64,000 nt of DNA. Source: MFD00082-c5 sp963697995 (lineage in GTDB: Bacteria > Chlamydiota > Chlamydiia > Chlamydiales > JAJFMB01). The stretch lies in contig OY969110.1 in the NCBI GenBank assembly GCA_963697995.1, forward strand, positions 1,240,001 through 1,304,000, given 5' to 3'. Below the pieces are notes generated by a model. It was not told the DNA's origin and ran no database searches. It was given only the letters and a program-made list of their open reading frames with translations. Numbering within the stretch: position 1 is the first letter of the stretch; each line of letters starts with the position of its first letter. Shown here piece by piece: positions 49,534 through 57,723 of the stretch. The translations under genes were made by a program, and so were the position numbers.

Positions 49534-51081
49534 TTACATGACAGACTGAAAATTACTTGCAAGCCGTTTTGCAAATTCTTTCTCTCTTTGTCGAAAGTAG
49601 CTGTAGAGCTTTTTGTTGTTGAACCTCAGGGCAACCCCAGCATTCCAACTTGCTGAAACACAGTTACCTACTTTTTGAACCGCTTGCATTTTTTCTGGTT
49701 GCACCCCTTTTTGAAACATTCTATATATTTGTTGTAACTTATGAGGACCCTCATGATTTTTGGAGTCATATAACATTTTTATAAAACTTTTTAATTTTTC
49801 TTGATTAGAAATGAAATCAATTGGTGCAAAAAGAAAGGGCGCCACTTTAGTTCTGAATTTAGGTGGCCATTTGGTAATGGTTGTTTTTTTTAAATTGTGA
49901 TTTTCACACCCATTTCCTCTATTGAAAATCGCAATTACAATTTTTTGATTCTCTTTTTTAAATGAAACGTAAACACAGTGGGTTCTATATCCTGAACTGA
50001 CTATGAGTTCTTCACCTTCTTTCAAATTTTTAATATCATTGAAAACACTCTCCTCAAAGTCTGATCTTCTTCCTACGCGATTTTCCACTAGGAGGTCGAG
50101 ATAACATGTTTTTGCCGCAAGGAAGATTTCTTGTATCAGGAGGTTGATCACTTTCTCTTCTGAGAAGCCTGACTCAGCTATTTTTTCGATGACTTCGTAA
50201 TTTTCTTCTTGTATCTGTTTTATGAAGTGAAACAAAAAAGCAATTCTTATTGCTAAAAAACGGAATGCACGAAATCCATTTAATGCGTTTACAATTTCAT
50301 TATTAATATTTAGTGACGTCTTCGTGAGGGCATGAGCGGCGTAACGTAAAGTGTGTTTCTCAACATGTTTTGCTAAGATTTCTGCTTGTTTACTACTGAA
50401 GTGTTTTTTTAGAACTTCGGTAACTAAAGAAAGTAGATCTTTGAAGTCTTGAACGTTATTAAGACGTGTATTAATAAGTGTTTTTAAATCAATTGATGAA
50501 TTTTCTTGAGAAGCAAACTCTAGGTTAAAGTGGTCCTCAGAGGGTTTGATCACTAAGGAGTTGATAAATTCCTCTTTAGATTTTTCGACAGTAGATTCAA
50601 TTTCGGATGATTTGTTATTCCATTTAGAGGTTAAAGCAGCAGCGCTGTCCATACGCATCGCTTGTTGAAAATAGTCAACATTCTGTGTTTCATCGGCGAG
50701 CTTGCAAAGTGATTTTGCAGCCTCTCTATTTAGGCCGAGGGCTTTGTAAAGTTTTGAGGCTTTCAACAGCGAATCTTTATTATTTTGGCTAAATTGTAGA
50801 TAGGCTTTGGCTTCTTCAATTTTGAAATCATCAAAAGGGGTATTTTCAAGGCTTTCTGCGAGGTCATTAAACCTTTTTGCCCGGATAAATAAACTTATTT
50901 GGATACGCGAATTGTAAATGGTTTTTAATGTGATCTGCTCATCAAAAATTTGGATCGCTTTGAGAACTTCTCCTCTCTGAGCGAGATCTTTGCAAAGAGC
51001 TCTGGTGGGTGTCTCCTGGATAGTTTTATATACTGAGTAAAACAGTCCAGTTGAGACTCCTAGAAAAATTAGACTATCCAT
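49534..51081 (-). CDS. Effector-like protein, TPR-type N-terminus with Cys/His-containing C-terminal domain
   Basis: 515 residues; GGAGAG precedes the ATG. A short hydrophobic N-terminus (LIFLGVSTGLFYSVYKTI) is followed by helix-turn-helix units with TPR/SEL1-like character at about residues 30-150 (RGEVLKAIQIFDEQ, DLAESLENTPFDDFKIEEA). The middle is helical. The C-terminal 170 residues have a different, beta-containing composition with a His-Cys pair in GYRTHCVYVSF, an FNRGNGCENH segment and the stretch KVGNCVSASWNAGVAL, reminiscent of papain-fold nucleophile motifs. A cysteine-hydrolase activity is a guess. The gene is bracketed by 35-bp direct repeats of the ftsQ tail, so it may be an insertion. 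Confidence 0.6.
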   Translation of the reverse strand: MDSLIFLGVSTGLFYSVYKTIQETPTRALCKDLAQRGEVLKAIQIFDEQITLKTIYNSRIQISLFIRAKRFNDLAESLENTPFDDFKIEEAKAYLQFSQNNKDSLLKASKLYKALGLNREAAKSLCKLADETQNVDYFQQAMRMDSAAALTSKWNNKSSEIESTVEKSKEEFINSLVIKPSEDHFNLEFASQENSSIDLKTLINTRLNNVQDFKDLLSLVTEVLKKHFSSKQAEILAKHVEKHTLRYAAHALTKTSLNINNEIVNALNGFRAFRFLAIRIAFLFHFIKQIQEENYEVIEKIAESGFSEEKVINLLIQEIFLAAKTCYLDLLVENRVGRRSDFEESVFNDIKNLKEGEELIVSSGYRTHCVYVSFKKENQKIVIAIFNRGNGCENHNLKKTTITKWPPKFRTKVAPFLFAPIDFISNQEKLKSFIKMLYDSKNHEGPHKLQQIYRMFQKGVQPEKMQAVQKVGNCVSASWNAGVALRFNNKKLYSYFRQREKEFAKRLASNFQSVM

Positions 51082-51191
51082 TATATCTCTCCAAGTGAGT
51101 TAACAAAGTCTTTAAAGCAAGGTTAATTCGATACCTCGATGTTTTATTGACAATAACATTTTTTCAATCATTAAAGGTCTATTTTTGCTTT

Positions 51192-52028
51192 TCATGAGGT
51201 TGAAATTTGTTGAAGCAGCGCAAAATTAAGACGCAAGTCCACAATTAAGTCCCTCTCTTGGTTCTTTTTAGAAAGATACTCTCTTAATATCGTGTAGTGT
51301 TCAAACCCCTGTTCAATAGTATCAGGACTTAATCGAAGAAATACCGTAATTGTTTTGTTTTGGAGCCGTTCATTAAGCGTCACCACAATCTCTTGCTCCC
51401 CTAAGCTTTTAGCAAAGGCCTTGGAAGTATCGATGCGGATAAGGCGCGTCTTCTCCCCTAAAAGGGTCTTTGAAACAGTTTTTAGAAGCCAAAAGGCCAA
51501 CTCTCGACTCTCGCTAACAAGCAATTCTCCAAAATGGGTTTCTTCCCCGTAGGGGGGAAGTCCTAGGTAAAGCTCGGGCAATCGCCTCTTTGAAAAGTAA
51601 GGCTCTTGCGGAAAAATGACCCCTTTTGTATCGATTAAAGTGTTTTCGTAATCGATTAAAATGCAAAGAGGGTTTTTCATCTGGTAATCGATAAGAAGAG
51701 CGTTTCCCTCAATTTTGACATCGACTGTGTCGATTACGGGGCTTTTTTTCAATTTAAATTTGGCTTGAGAGGGGGTCAAAGTGGCAATATTTGTCGGTTT
51801 GTCTTTTGAAAGGTTCAAAAGCTCCTCAAAATAGTCGTTTGGTAAGCTATCTCTTTTTGTTGTATGAACTTTAACCTCTTTAATGACAAAGCTTGGGTCT
51901 TTTAGCTTCAAGGCTCTTTGCGATTGGTAATAAAGAAAGGTGAGTAAAATAGGTCCTGAAATAAAAAAAAGGGAGGTAAAAATAAAAAGAGAGGCTTTTT
52001 TTGCCGATACCGTTTTTGGTAGGATCAT
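51192..52028 (-). CDS. ftsQ: Cell-division protein FtsQ
   Basis: 278 residues from the ATG at 52028, which overlaps the murC-ddl stop (ATGA). One membrane helix near 10-33 (ASLFIFTSLFFISGPILLTF) is followed by a POTRA-like domain (VIKEVKVHTTKRDSL, then TVDVKIEGNALLIDYQMKNP) and a second beta domain with LPELYLGLPP. FtsQ is a bitopic member of the divisome that links early and late components; Chlamydia encodes it near murC-ddl. The 3-prime end (51210-51244) is duplicated near fmt. Identity is by layout and context as well as weak sequence similarity. Confidence 0.8.
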   Translation of the reverse strand: MILPKTVSAKKASLFIFTSLFFISGPILLTFLYYQSQRALKLKDPSFVIKEVKVHTTKRDSLPNDYFEELLNLSKDKPTNIATLTPSQAKFKLKKSPVIDTVDVKIEGNALLIDYQMKNPLCILIDYENTLIDTKGVIFPQEPYFSKRRLPELYLGLPPYGEETHFGELLVSESRELAFWLLKTVSKTLLGEKTRLIRIDTSKAFAKSLGEQEIVVTLNERLQNKTITVFLRLSPDTIEQGFEHYTILREYLSKKNQERDLIVDLRLNFALLQQISTS

Positions 52029-53926
52029 CCAAAACACCGTTTTCTTTGGTAAAATTCGTGTATCCCTAAAATAATCAACGTATCGATAAGCGTTTCTTTA
52101 GTAAATCCCTGTTTTAAGCAAATTTTTGGGAAAAGGCTGATCTCAGTAAATCCTGGAATTGGGTTGATCTCGTTAAACCAAAAAACACCCTCTTGGTCCA
52201 AGAATCCGTCAACTCTTGCAAACCCTTTACCTCTTGCAATTGAAAAGGCCTTTTCAGCAAAAGCGATCCCCTCTTTTAAAAGGGGCTCCTCAAGGGGAGC
52301 CTGATCGACGATGGTTGCTAAATCGTTTTCGTATTTGGCAGCATAGTCGTAGACTCCCTCGATGCACACCTCTCCTGGTGCAAACGCCTTTCCATCGACC
52401 ACCGCAAATTCAATCTCTCGGATGTTTTCAAGCCCTTTTTCCACAAGGACGTGGTTGTCAAGCTTAAAGGCTTCTTTAATTGCGTCTTCTAATGTTTTAT
52501 CGCAATTGACTTTTCTGACTGAAATCGAGGAGCCCAAATGAACCCCTTTCACAAAAAGAGGGTAGGAGAGCTTCGATATCTCTTCGAGAATACTCTCTTT
52601 TTCTTTATTCCAACTTTCTTTACTAAAATCGACAAAAGGGGCAGTTTTAATTCCATGCCTTAACATTAGGTGTTTGGCTAAGGCTTTATCCATGGCGATC
52701 GCACACCCAAGGTAATCACATCCGGCATACGGAATGTCCATCATTTCAAAGAGGCCTTGAATCGTTCCATCTTCTCCGAATTTTCCATGAAGGACCGGAA
52801 AGGCAAAATTTGAGGCTCTTAAAAGGGAAAAGAATTCCGCACTAAGAGGCCCCTTTTTGGGGATGAAAAGAGGTTCAACATCGTAGAGATCTTGATTTAA
52901 CGATCTTGTCACAAAATTTGCCGATCTTAAAGAGACTTCGTGCTCAACGCTTTTGCCTCCATAGAGTAGGGCTAGTTTTATTTTTTTGGGAACGCCCCCA
53001 TCAAAAGCCTCTATAATTTCAGAGGCGATTTTTGGAGTGTCTCCGGCTCCAAAAGTCACAAAAACGTCGTGGGGTTGAAGAAAATTAGCAAGTGTTTCAC
53101 CAATCTTTTCTCTTGGGATGTAAGTGGCTTCTCCTAAGGCTTTTTGAAGAGTCTCTGGGGTAATGGGGCTCTCTTCCTTTTCCAAAACTTTGTACACATC
53201 AGTAAAAAAAGCGACATCGGCCTCCTCTAAAAGATTTGGAAAACTATTAAGGCAATCTCTTGTACGGCTTAAGCGGTGAGGTTGAAAAAGAGCGACTAAT
53301 CGCCTCTTTCCAATAGCGTTTCTGATCCCTTTTAAAGTCGCTCTAATCTCGTTTGGATGGTGCCCATAGTCGTCCAACATCAGAAGTTCATTTTTGTTGT
53401 ATTTGACTTCTAAGCGTCTTTTAACTCCTTGAAAGTTTTTAAATGCGTCTCTAATGGCACTTTCAGAAATTCCAAGAGACAAACATAAAGCAAAAACCGC
53501 AGCGCCATTTTGGGCGTTGTGTTTTCCCGCAAGAGCCAGTTCAATGTTTTGATAGGTTGCTGAGGAGGTTTTTAAGTCAAAGAAGATTTTCCAACCGATT
53601 TGTTTAAAATTTGTGATTTGAAAATCTGCTTGTTCGTTAAATCCATACGAGACTCCTAAGGGAGCTATTTGCCTTAATCTAGAGTCATCAAAACACCAAA
53701 AAAGGTGATTGACCTCTTTCACTTGGCTCATGAATTTTTTGAAGGCCAGGTTAAGATTCTCATCGGTTTTATAGGTTGTCATGTGATCATTACCGATGGA
53801 GGTTACGATGGCAAAATGAGGAAAGTATTTGAGAAAAGTGGCATCGCTTTCATCCGCTTCTGCGACGAAATAAGAGGCCTTCAGCTCCAAGAGCGTTTGT
53901 TTTAAACCGGTTGAGCTCGCCGCCAA
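52025..53926 (-). CDS. murC-ddl: Long open part of the murC-ddl fusion: MurC C-terminal two-thirds plus D-Ala-D-Ala ligase
   Basis: An uninterrupted frame of up to 633 codons. Real MurC sequence begins near ELKASYFVAEADESDATF; the preceding residues are out of frame with the family. The MurC central and C-terminal domains follow (GNDHMTT, LALAGKHNAQNGAA, DDYGHHPNEIRATL, FQPHRLSRT, PITPETLQKAL). From about residue 311 an ATP-grasp D-Ala-D-Ala ligase starts: IKLALLYGGKSVEHEVSLRS, VLHGKFGEDGTIQG, FVKGVHLGSSI and WFNEINPIPGFTEISLFP. The Ddl part is complete. A MurC-Ddl fusion is characteristic of chlamydiae. Without its N-terminal part the MurC half cannot bind ATP correctly. Confidence 0.85.
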   Translation of the reverse strand: MAASSTGLKQTLLELKASYFVAEADESDATFLKYFPHFAIVTSIGNDHMTTYKTDENLNLAFKKFMSQVKEVNHLFWCFDDSRLRQIAPLGVSYGFNEQADFQITNFKQIGWKIFFDLKTSSATYQNIELALAGKHNAQNGAAVFALCLSLGISESAIRDAFKNFQGVKRRLEVKYNKNELLMLDDYGHHPNEIRATLKGIRNAIGKRRLVALFQPHRLSRTRDCLNSFPNLLEEADVAFFTDVYKVLEKEESPITPETLQKALGEATYIPREKIGETLANFLQPHDVFVTFGAGDTPKIASEIIEAFDGGVPKKIKLALLYGGKSVEHEVSLRSANFVTRSLNQDLYDVEPLFIPKKGPLSAEFFSLLRASNFAFPVLHGKFGEDGTIQGLFEMMDIPYAGCDYLGCAIAMDKALAKHLMLRHGIKTAPFVDFSKESWNKEKESILEEISKLSYPLFVKGVHLGSSISVRKVNCDKTLEDAIKEAFKLDNHVLVEKGLENIREIEFAVVDGKAFAPGEVCIEGVYDYAAKYENDLATIVDQAPLEEPLLKEGIAFAEKAFSIARGKGFARVDGFLDQEGVFWFNEINPIPGFTEISLFPKICLKQGFTKETLIDTLIILGIHEFYQRKRCFG

Positions 53927-54320
53927 TGGAAAATGAAGGAGCTACACCTGCTGTGAAAAGCACTTCTGTAAGGAGGGAAGAGGTGGTGGTTTTGCCGTGG
54001 GTCCCAGCAACAGCGATCGAGATTTTTTCTTCCATGAGATCTCATAGAAGATCGGATCTATGAAGCAATGTTTGCTCACTTTTCAAGGCTTTTTGGTATT
54101 CGGGGTTTTTCTCATCGATCCCTGAGGAGAAAACGACAGTGGCTCCCTTTTCTAAATGCTCTTCGTTGTGGCCAAAGTAGATGATGGCTCCCTGGCGGGT
54201 TAAGCTTTCGATCTCTTTGTTGTTTTGAATGTCGCTGCCAGAGACTTTTACTCCCTTTTGAAGAAGGATTTTGGCCAAACCGCTCATGCCAATGCCGCCG
54301 ATTCCGATGAAGTGAAACAT
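52025..54320 (-). pseudogene. murC-ddl: Full murC-ddl reading, interrupted by an in-frame stop and a frameshift
   Basis: The gene starts at 54320 (MFHFIGIGGIGMSGLAKILL) and reads to LLHRSDLL, where TGA (54042-54044) interrupts; the same frame continues DLMEEKISIAVAGTHGKTTT, which is exactly what MurC needs, so a single base change made the stop. About 140 bp later, after FKTNALGAE (around 53893-53900), the frame must shift by one to continue as KASYFVAEADESD; losing two bases from a sequence such as GGAAAGG or gaining one would do it. Both lesions lie in the MurC ATP-binding part. TGA serves as a normal stop elsewhere in the window. murG overlaps the start (TAATG) and ftsQ the end (ATGA). Confidence 0.85.
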
Positions 54321-55393
54321 TACAGCTCCTTTTTGATAAGCTCTGATAGAGTTAATGAAGGTATTTCAGCCTTACTTAAGTTGAATTTCATGATGAGATG
54401 GGTAGCGGTATCGAAGATATCGTGGATCATTTGGGTAAACTCTTCCGCTTTAAGAGACGCTTCATCTCGAGTGATCGCTCCTTGAAGCACTTCAGAGACA
54501 AACCTTGCGTTTTTATCCTGGTGGGCGTCTGTTGCAAAAGGGTAGGGAATCAAAATCGAGGGGATTTTAAACGCGATAAGCTCCGCCAAGGTGCTAGCGC
54601 CAGCTCTTGCAAGAGCGAGATCTGCGACATTTAAAAAAAGATCCATTCGCTCTTCAAACGTTTTGACTAGGGCTAAAAGGCCCGCTTCTTTGTAAGCCTC
54701 TTTTAGTTTTAAGGTGTCATCCTCTTTTCCCGTGAGATGAATCACCTGGAAGAGCTCTTTATTTAAGTTTGGGGCAACTTTTATTAGTAGTTCGTTTAAT
54801 TTGGAAGCTCCTTGGGAGCCTCCAAAGATAAGAAGGGTGAGCTTTTCAGGATTTAACCCAAGAGTGTCTAAAGTTTGTTGCTTGATCTCTTCTGATGGGT
54901 TTACTTGAAAGCGGATAGGCATCTGCACGAGCTTTGTTTTTCCAGAAATTTGTGTTGTTGGGAAATGGATGGCAGTGATTTTTGCAAAGGGGGCAATCAA
55001 CCGGTTCACTTTTCCTGGGACACTATTGGCTTCGTGCAAAATGACTGGGATTCTCAGAATGAGGGCTGCTAAAAGGGGGGGGAGGGTGTAATAGCTTCCA
55101 AAGCCTACCACGAGATCTGGTTTTTCTTTACGAAACACTTTAATGCTTTGAAAGACTCCTTTTAGGAGATGAAAAGAGCCTTTAAGGAGTTTTAGGGGGT
55201 TTTTTGAATTTAAAGGGGCAGAAGAAACGGAGGTGTAGGGAAGCCCCTGTTTTGAGAAAAACGGGTTTTTAGAGAGAGAGCCACCGATGAAGGAGACATC
55301 GACCTCTTGGCAGAGATCTTTTGAGAGGGCAATGGCTGGGTAAACATGGCCCCCGGTGCCTCCAAGAGAGATGATGACGCGTTTTCTTTTCAC
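54320..55393 (-). CDS. murG: UDP-N-acetylglucosamine--lipid II transferase MurG
   Basis: 357 residues from a GTG at 55393 (VKRKRVIISLGGTGGHVYPA). An upstream ATG at 55435 adds 14 residues without family similarity and covers a 17-bp palindrome, so I prefer the GTG; neither has a good ribosome site. Two GT-B domains: the GGTGGH loop near residue 12, VGFGSYYTLPPLLAAL and LHEANSVPGKVNR in the first, LLIFGGSQGASKLNEL and the ALARAGASTLAELIAF donor-binding segment in the second. MurG makes lipid II on the cytoplasmic face of the membrane. The stop overlaps the murC start (TAATG). No ftsW is next to it. Confidence 0.93.
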   Translation of the reverse strand: MKRKRVIISLGGTGGHVYPAIALSKDLCQEVDVSFIGGSLSKNPFFSKQGLPYTSVSSAPLNSKNPLKLLKGSFHLLKGVFQSIKVFRKEKPDLVVGFGSYYTLPPLLAALILRIPVILHEANSVPGKVNRLIAPFAKITAIHFPTTQISGKTKLVQMPIRFQVNPSEEIKQQTLDTLGLNPEKLTLLIFGGSQGASKLNELLIKVAPNLNKELFQVIHLTGKEDDTLKLKEAYKEAGLLALVKTFEERMDLFLNVADLALARAGASTLAELIAFKIPSILIPYPFATDAHQDKNARFVSEVLQGAITRDEASLKAEEFTQMIHDIFDTATHLIMKFNLSKAEIPSLTLSELIKKEL

Positions 55394-55411
55394 ATGGGCT
55401 AGTCTAATAGA

Positions 55412-55428
55412 TGAACGATTATCGTTCA
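55412..55428 (-). promoter_or_regulatory. 17-bp palindrome in the murG 5-prime region
   Basis: TGAACGAT-T-ATCGTTCA is perfectly symmetrical around one base. If murG starts at 55393, the palindrome lies 19 bp upstream and could be an operator or a leader hairpin; if it starts at 55435, it is coding. Confidence 0.35.
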
Positions 55429-55531
55429 AACCCATTTTGATTTGGAGGTTTCATTTTTAGTTTTCTTAAGGGACTCAGTATTTATAAGGTGGGGGATCGT
55501 TTGGCAAAAGGTTAAATTGGGGTTGGTTTGA

Positions 55532-55859
55532 TTTTGCTTTAAAAACCCTTTCTCCACTTTTGTGGTTTATAAGAATCGGTGTCATTTAAGTTTTGAAGTG
55601 GCTTATCAAACCATCAAGTTTGAGGGGACTGAACTTTTTCATACGTTTCTTGCATGTACGGGGAAAGAAGCTAAAAAAAATTGCGAATCAAAACAAAGTT
55701 TAGCCCTAACTTGAAAGGCGTTTATTGGCGACCGGTACGACTCCTTTGGTCGAGCACACAGATGGGAATATGGATAGCGATGAAATAGGTCCTGGAGAGA
55801 ACCGATTAGGGCATCTAATAGAGAATTACCGCTCCCATCTTCAAACATTGCGAAAATAA
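55532..55859 (+). pseudogene. Frameshifted NADAR/YbiA-family gene remnant
   Basis: One plus-strand frame reads NPFSTFVVYKNRCHLSFEVA followed directly by YQTIKFEGTEL, then EAKKNCESKQSLALT and a stop at 55712. In the next frame the text goes on as RRLLATGTTPLVEHTDGN and GPGENRLGHLIENYRSHLQT, ending at TAA 55857. The order (VE-hAYQ--KF, then LLATG---LVE, then N-LG-LI) is that of the NADAR domain, an ADP-ribose or riboflavin-intermediate N-glycosidase fold. The typical W-G-G-D segment is degenerate, no start codon is left and a shift is required near 55714. It fills the region upstream of murG. Confidence 0.6.
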
Positions 55860-56147
55860 CTTAGTTCTTTTTGGCTCCTCGAAAATAACGTGGAATTTAG
55901 TAGGCCCTGGCATCCCTTGAGGTTCAACGACAAGCTTTGCTTGAATAGTGTGTTTGTTCGTTTTAATCAAAAAACCCTCGTCTGTTCGACGGATCTCTTC
56001 AATATAATCGGCTGATGTGAGCTTATTCGAAAGTTCTGGACTCTCTAAAACAGCTTTTAACTCTTTTAAGCTCTGATAGAGAGGTGGGAGTGCCCCAAAA
56101 GTTTGAGACGCGATACAAAAAGTTAATAAAAACATTATTTTTTTCAT
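55815..56147 (-). CDS. Small exported protein of unknown function
   Basis: 110 residues. A clear signal peptide (MKKIMFLLTFCIASQTFG, cleavage probably before ALPP) leads to a small beta-containing domain (YIEEIRRTDEGFLIKTNKHT, then IQAKLVVEPQGMPGPTKFHV). AAGGA precedes the ATG. I do not recognise the family. The last 15 codons are antisense to the end of the NADAR remnant, so the natural C-terminus may have been shorter or different. Chlamydia has small hypothetical genes near ftsQ/murC-ddl; a link is not shown. Confidence 0.6.
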   Translation of the reverse strand: MKKIMFLLTFCIASQTFGALPPLYQSLKELKAVLESPELSNKLTSADYIEEIRRTDEGFLIKTNKHTIQAKLVVEPQGMPGPTKFHVIFEEPKRTKLFSQCLKMGAVILY

Positions 56148-56231
56148 ATTTATCCTTACATGAGACCTCTTTTTTGACCATAACCATTTCCCTTAATTTT
56201 TGAAAGGGCAATTCCCTTTAAGAATCTGCAT

Positions 56232-56726
56232 TTGCATTTTTTTAAGGGAGATTTGTATAATGAAAATTCCCCTACAAAAAAAGCAAATAAAGAACAGATA
56301 GAGAGCGCTAAGTTGGAGAGGCTTCCTCAAGGGTGGTTCTCGATGATGGGATTCCAATTTGAGAATTTAGTGGTCAGTAATGGACCCTCTGTTTGTAGGC
56401 TTTTGGGAATTCCCCCGGAAGATATCCTAGTAGCTGGCCCCTTTGTTCAGAAGGCAGGGGCAAGGCAAAAAGGGTGTCAGGTCGATTACCTTATCCAAAC
56501 TCGCTTTCGCAATTTTTTTGTCTGTGAAGTTAAATTTAAACAAGATGTTATTGGTAAAGAGGTGATCCATGAGATGGAGGAGAAGCTCGCCTCTTTAAAG
56601 TACCCAAAGGGCTTTTCTTGTCGTCCTGTTTTAATTCACGTCAATGGAGTTTCAGAAGAGGTCGTCGATAGTGGTTTTTTTGCAAGTATTGTCGACTTTT
56701 CTGATCTTTTAGCAGAAGGCGTATGA
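56232..56726 (+). pseudogene. C-terminal fragment of an AAA-ATPase/PD-(D/E)XK protein
   Basis: 164 codons, beginning only with TTG and preceded by a stop at 56181. The segment QGWFSMMGFQFENLVVSN and DYLIQTRFRNFFVCEVKF is the nuclease-like C-terminal domain (Asp85, Glu99, Lys101) of the archaeal-ATPase/DUF234-type proteins that occur in many copies in environmental chlamydiae and other bacteria. The N-terminal ATPase of about 300 residues is missing. A ribosome-site-like AAGGGAGA followed by ATG (56260) exists but is in another frame. Most likely a truncated remnant; a stand-alone nuclease domain is possible. The end overlaps hemA by 18 bp. Confidence 0.65.
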
Positions 56727-57668
56727 GGGATTTTTCTCCTCGAAAAGGGCAAGATAGCGGCAAGCTTCATACGCAATTAACCGCTCGATCTCTTCGATCT
56801 GGTCCCTCTTTTTGTTCTGCTTTTTTCCAATAAGGGTTTGAAGTTCATCGAGTTGGTAGAGGGAAACTAAAGGATTCTTTTTTAATTGTGGGCACACGTT
56901 CCTCGGAACGGAGAGGTCGAAAAGTTGGATCGGTTTTACTCCCTTATAGTGAGTAATCAGAGGCGTGTTCGCCTTTGTCGCTATTATCACCGTATCAAAC
57001 TCTTCCCACAACTCAAACTTTTCCCACGGAAGGTGCGCCATGTTCAGATTCTTTGCCAAAATCTCTCCCTTATGGTCAGTTCTATTGCAAAGGGTTAAAT
57101 CCCCATTTTTTAAATGTTTCCCAATCGTTTCATTGATCTGTGAGGCGCCTATCAGAAGGGTTCTCTTATTTAAAAGCGTTTCTCCACCGATCTCTACTAA
57201 ACACTCTAAAAGGGTATTCTCTCTTTTCCAAGTGAAGTGGGATCTTATCGCTTTTCCCACTTTTAAGGCCTTTTGGAAGAGAAAATGAAGCGATTTTGGC
57301 AACGGTTTTGATCGAGAAGCCGCTTCATAGGCCGCTTTGACTTGTCCCTGGATTTCAGTTTCTCCTAAAATCATGCTATCTAGGCCAGAAACAACTCTTA
57401 AGAGGTGTCTAAAAGCGTCCTTTTTAAAAAAACTATAGAGCTTTTGCTCGAATTCCCGGTTTAATTTCGAAAGAAGGTAGGAGTGGGCTAAAGCTAAATC
57501 ATCTGAGGAAAAATAGATCTCCACCCTATTACACGTCGCAAGAAGAGTAAATGAGTGGTCATCGTGGAGTTTTAACGATTCAAATGCCGTTTGGCAATTT
57601 TTTAAAAAAGCCTCCCTTAAACTAACTGAAGAGAGTTTTTGATTTAAACCAATAACGCCAATATTCAC
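56709..57668 (-). CDS. hemA: Glutamyl-tRNA reductase
   Basis: 319 residues from a GTG start with GGAGAGG upstream. The N-terminal catalytic domain has the nucleophile Cys46 in ATCNRVEIY and the LRVVSGLDSMILGETEIQGQ stretch; an NADPH-binding Rossmann domain follows (TLLIGASQINETIGKHL, DTVIIATKANTP). The usual GAGxM motif is changed to GASQI. The C-terminal dimerisation helix is shorter than in larger HemA proteins (about 420 residues), as I recall also for Chlamydia. The enzyme makes glutamate-1-semialdehyde for heme. In Chlamydia hemA is next to the gyrase-like pair, as here. Confidence 0.93.
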   Translation of the reverse strand: MNIGVIGLNQKLSSVSLREAFLKNCQTAFESLKLHDDHSFTLLATCNRVEIYFSSDDLALAHSYLLSKLNREFEQKLYSFFKKDAFRHLLRVVSGLDSMILGETEIQGQVKAAYEAASRSKPLPKSLHFLFQKALKVGKAIRSHFTWKRENTLLECLVEIGGETLLNKRTLLIGASQINETIGKHLKNGDLTLCNRTDHKGEILAKNLNMAHLPWEKFELWEEFDTVIIATKANTPLITHYKGVKPIQLFDLSVPRNVCPQLKKNPLVSLYQLDELQTLIGKKQNKKRDQIEEIERLIAYEACRYLALFEEKNPSYAFC

Positions 57669-57723
57669 TCTTTCCTCTCCATTTTCATCAAATTTCAGAG
57701 GTTAAGGGAAAAGGGTAAAAAGA

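Noticed and set aside
54042..54044. UGA recoded as a sense codon in murC
   Set aside because: TGA ends several other genes in the window, including the ATGA couplings, and murC also has a frameshift, so a mutation or sequence error is simpler.
55639..55848. Minus-strand frame of 69 codons
   Set aside because: It is antisense to the NADAR remnant, whose plus-strand frames make better sense as protein.
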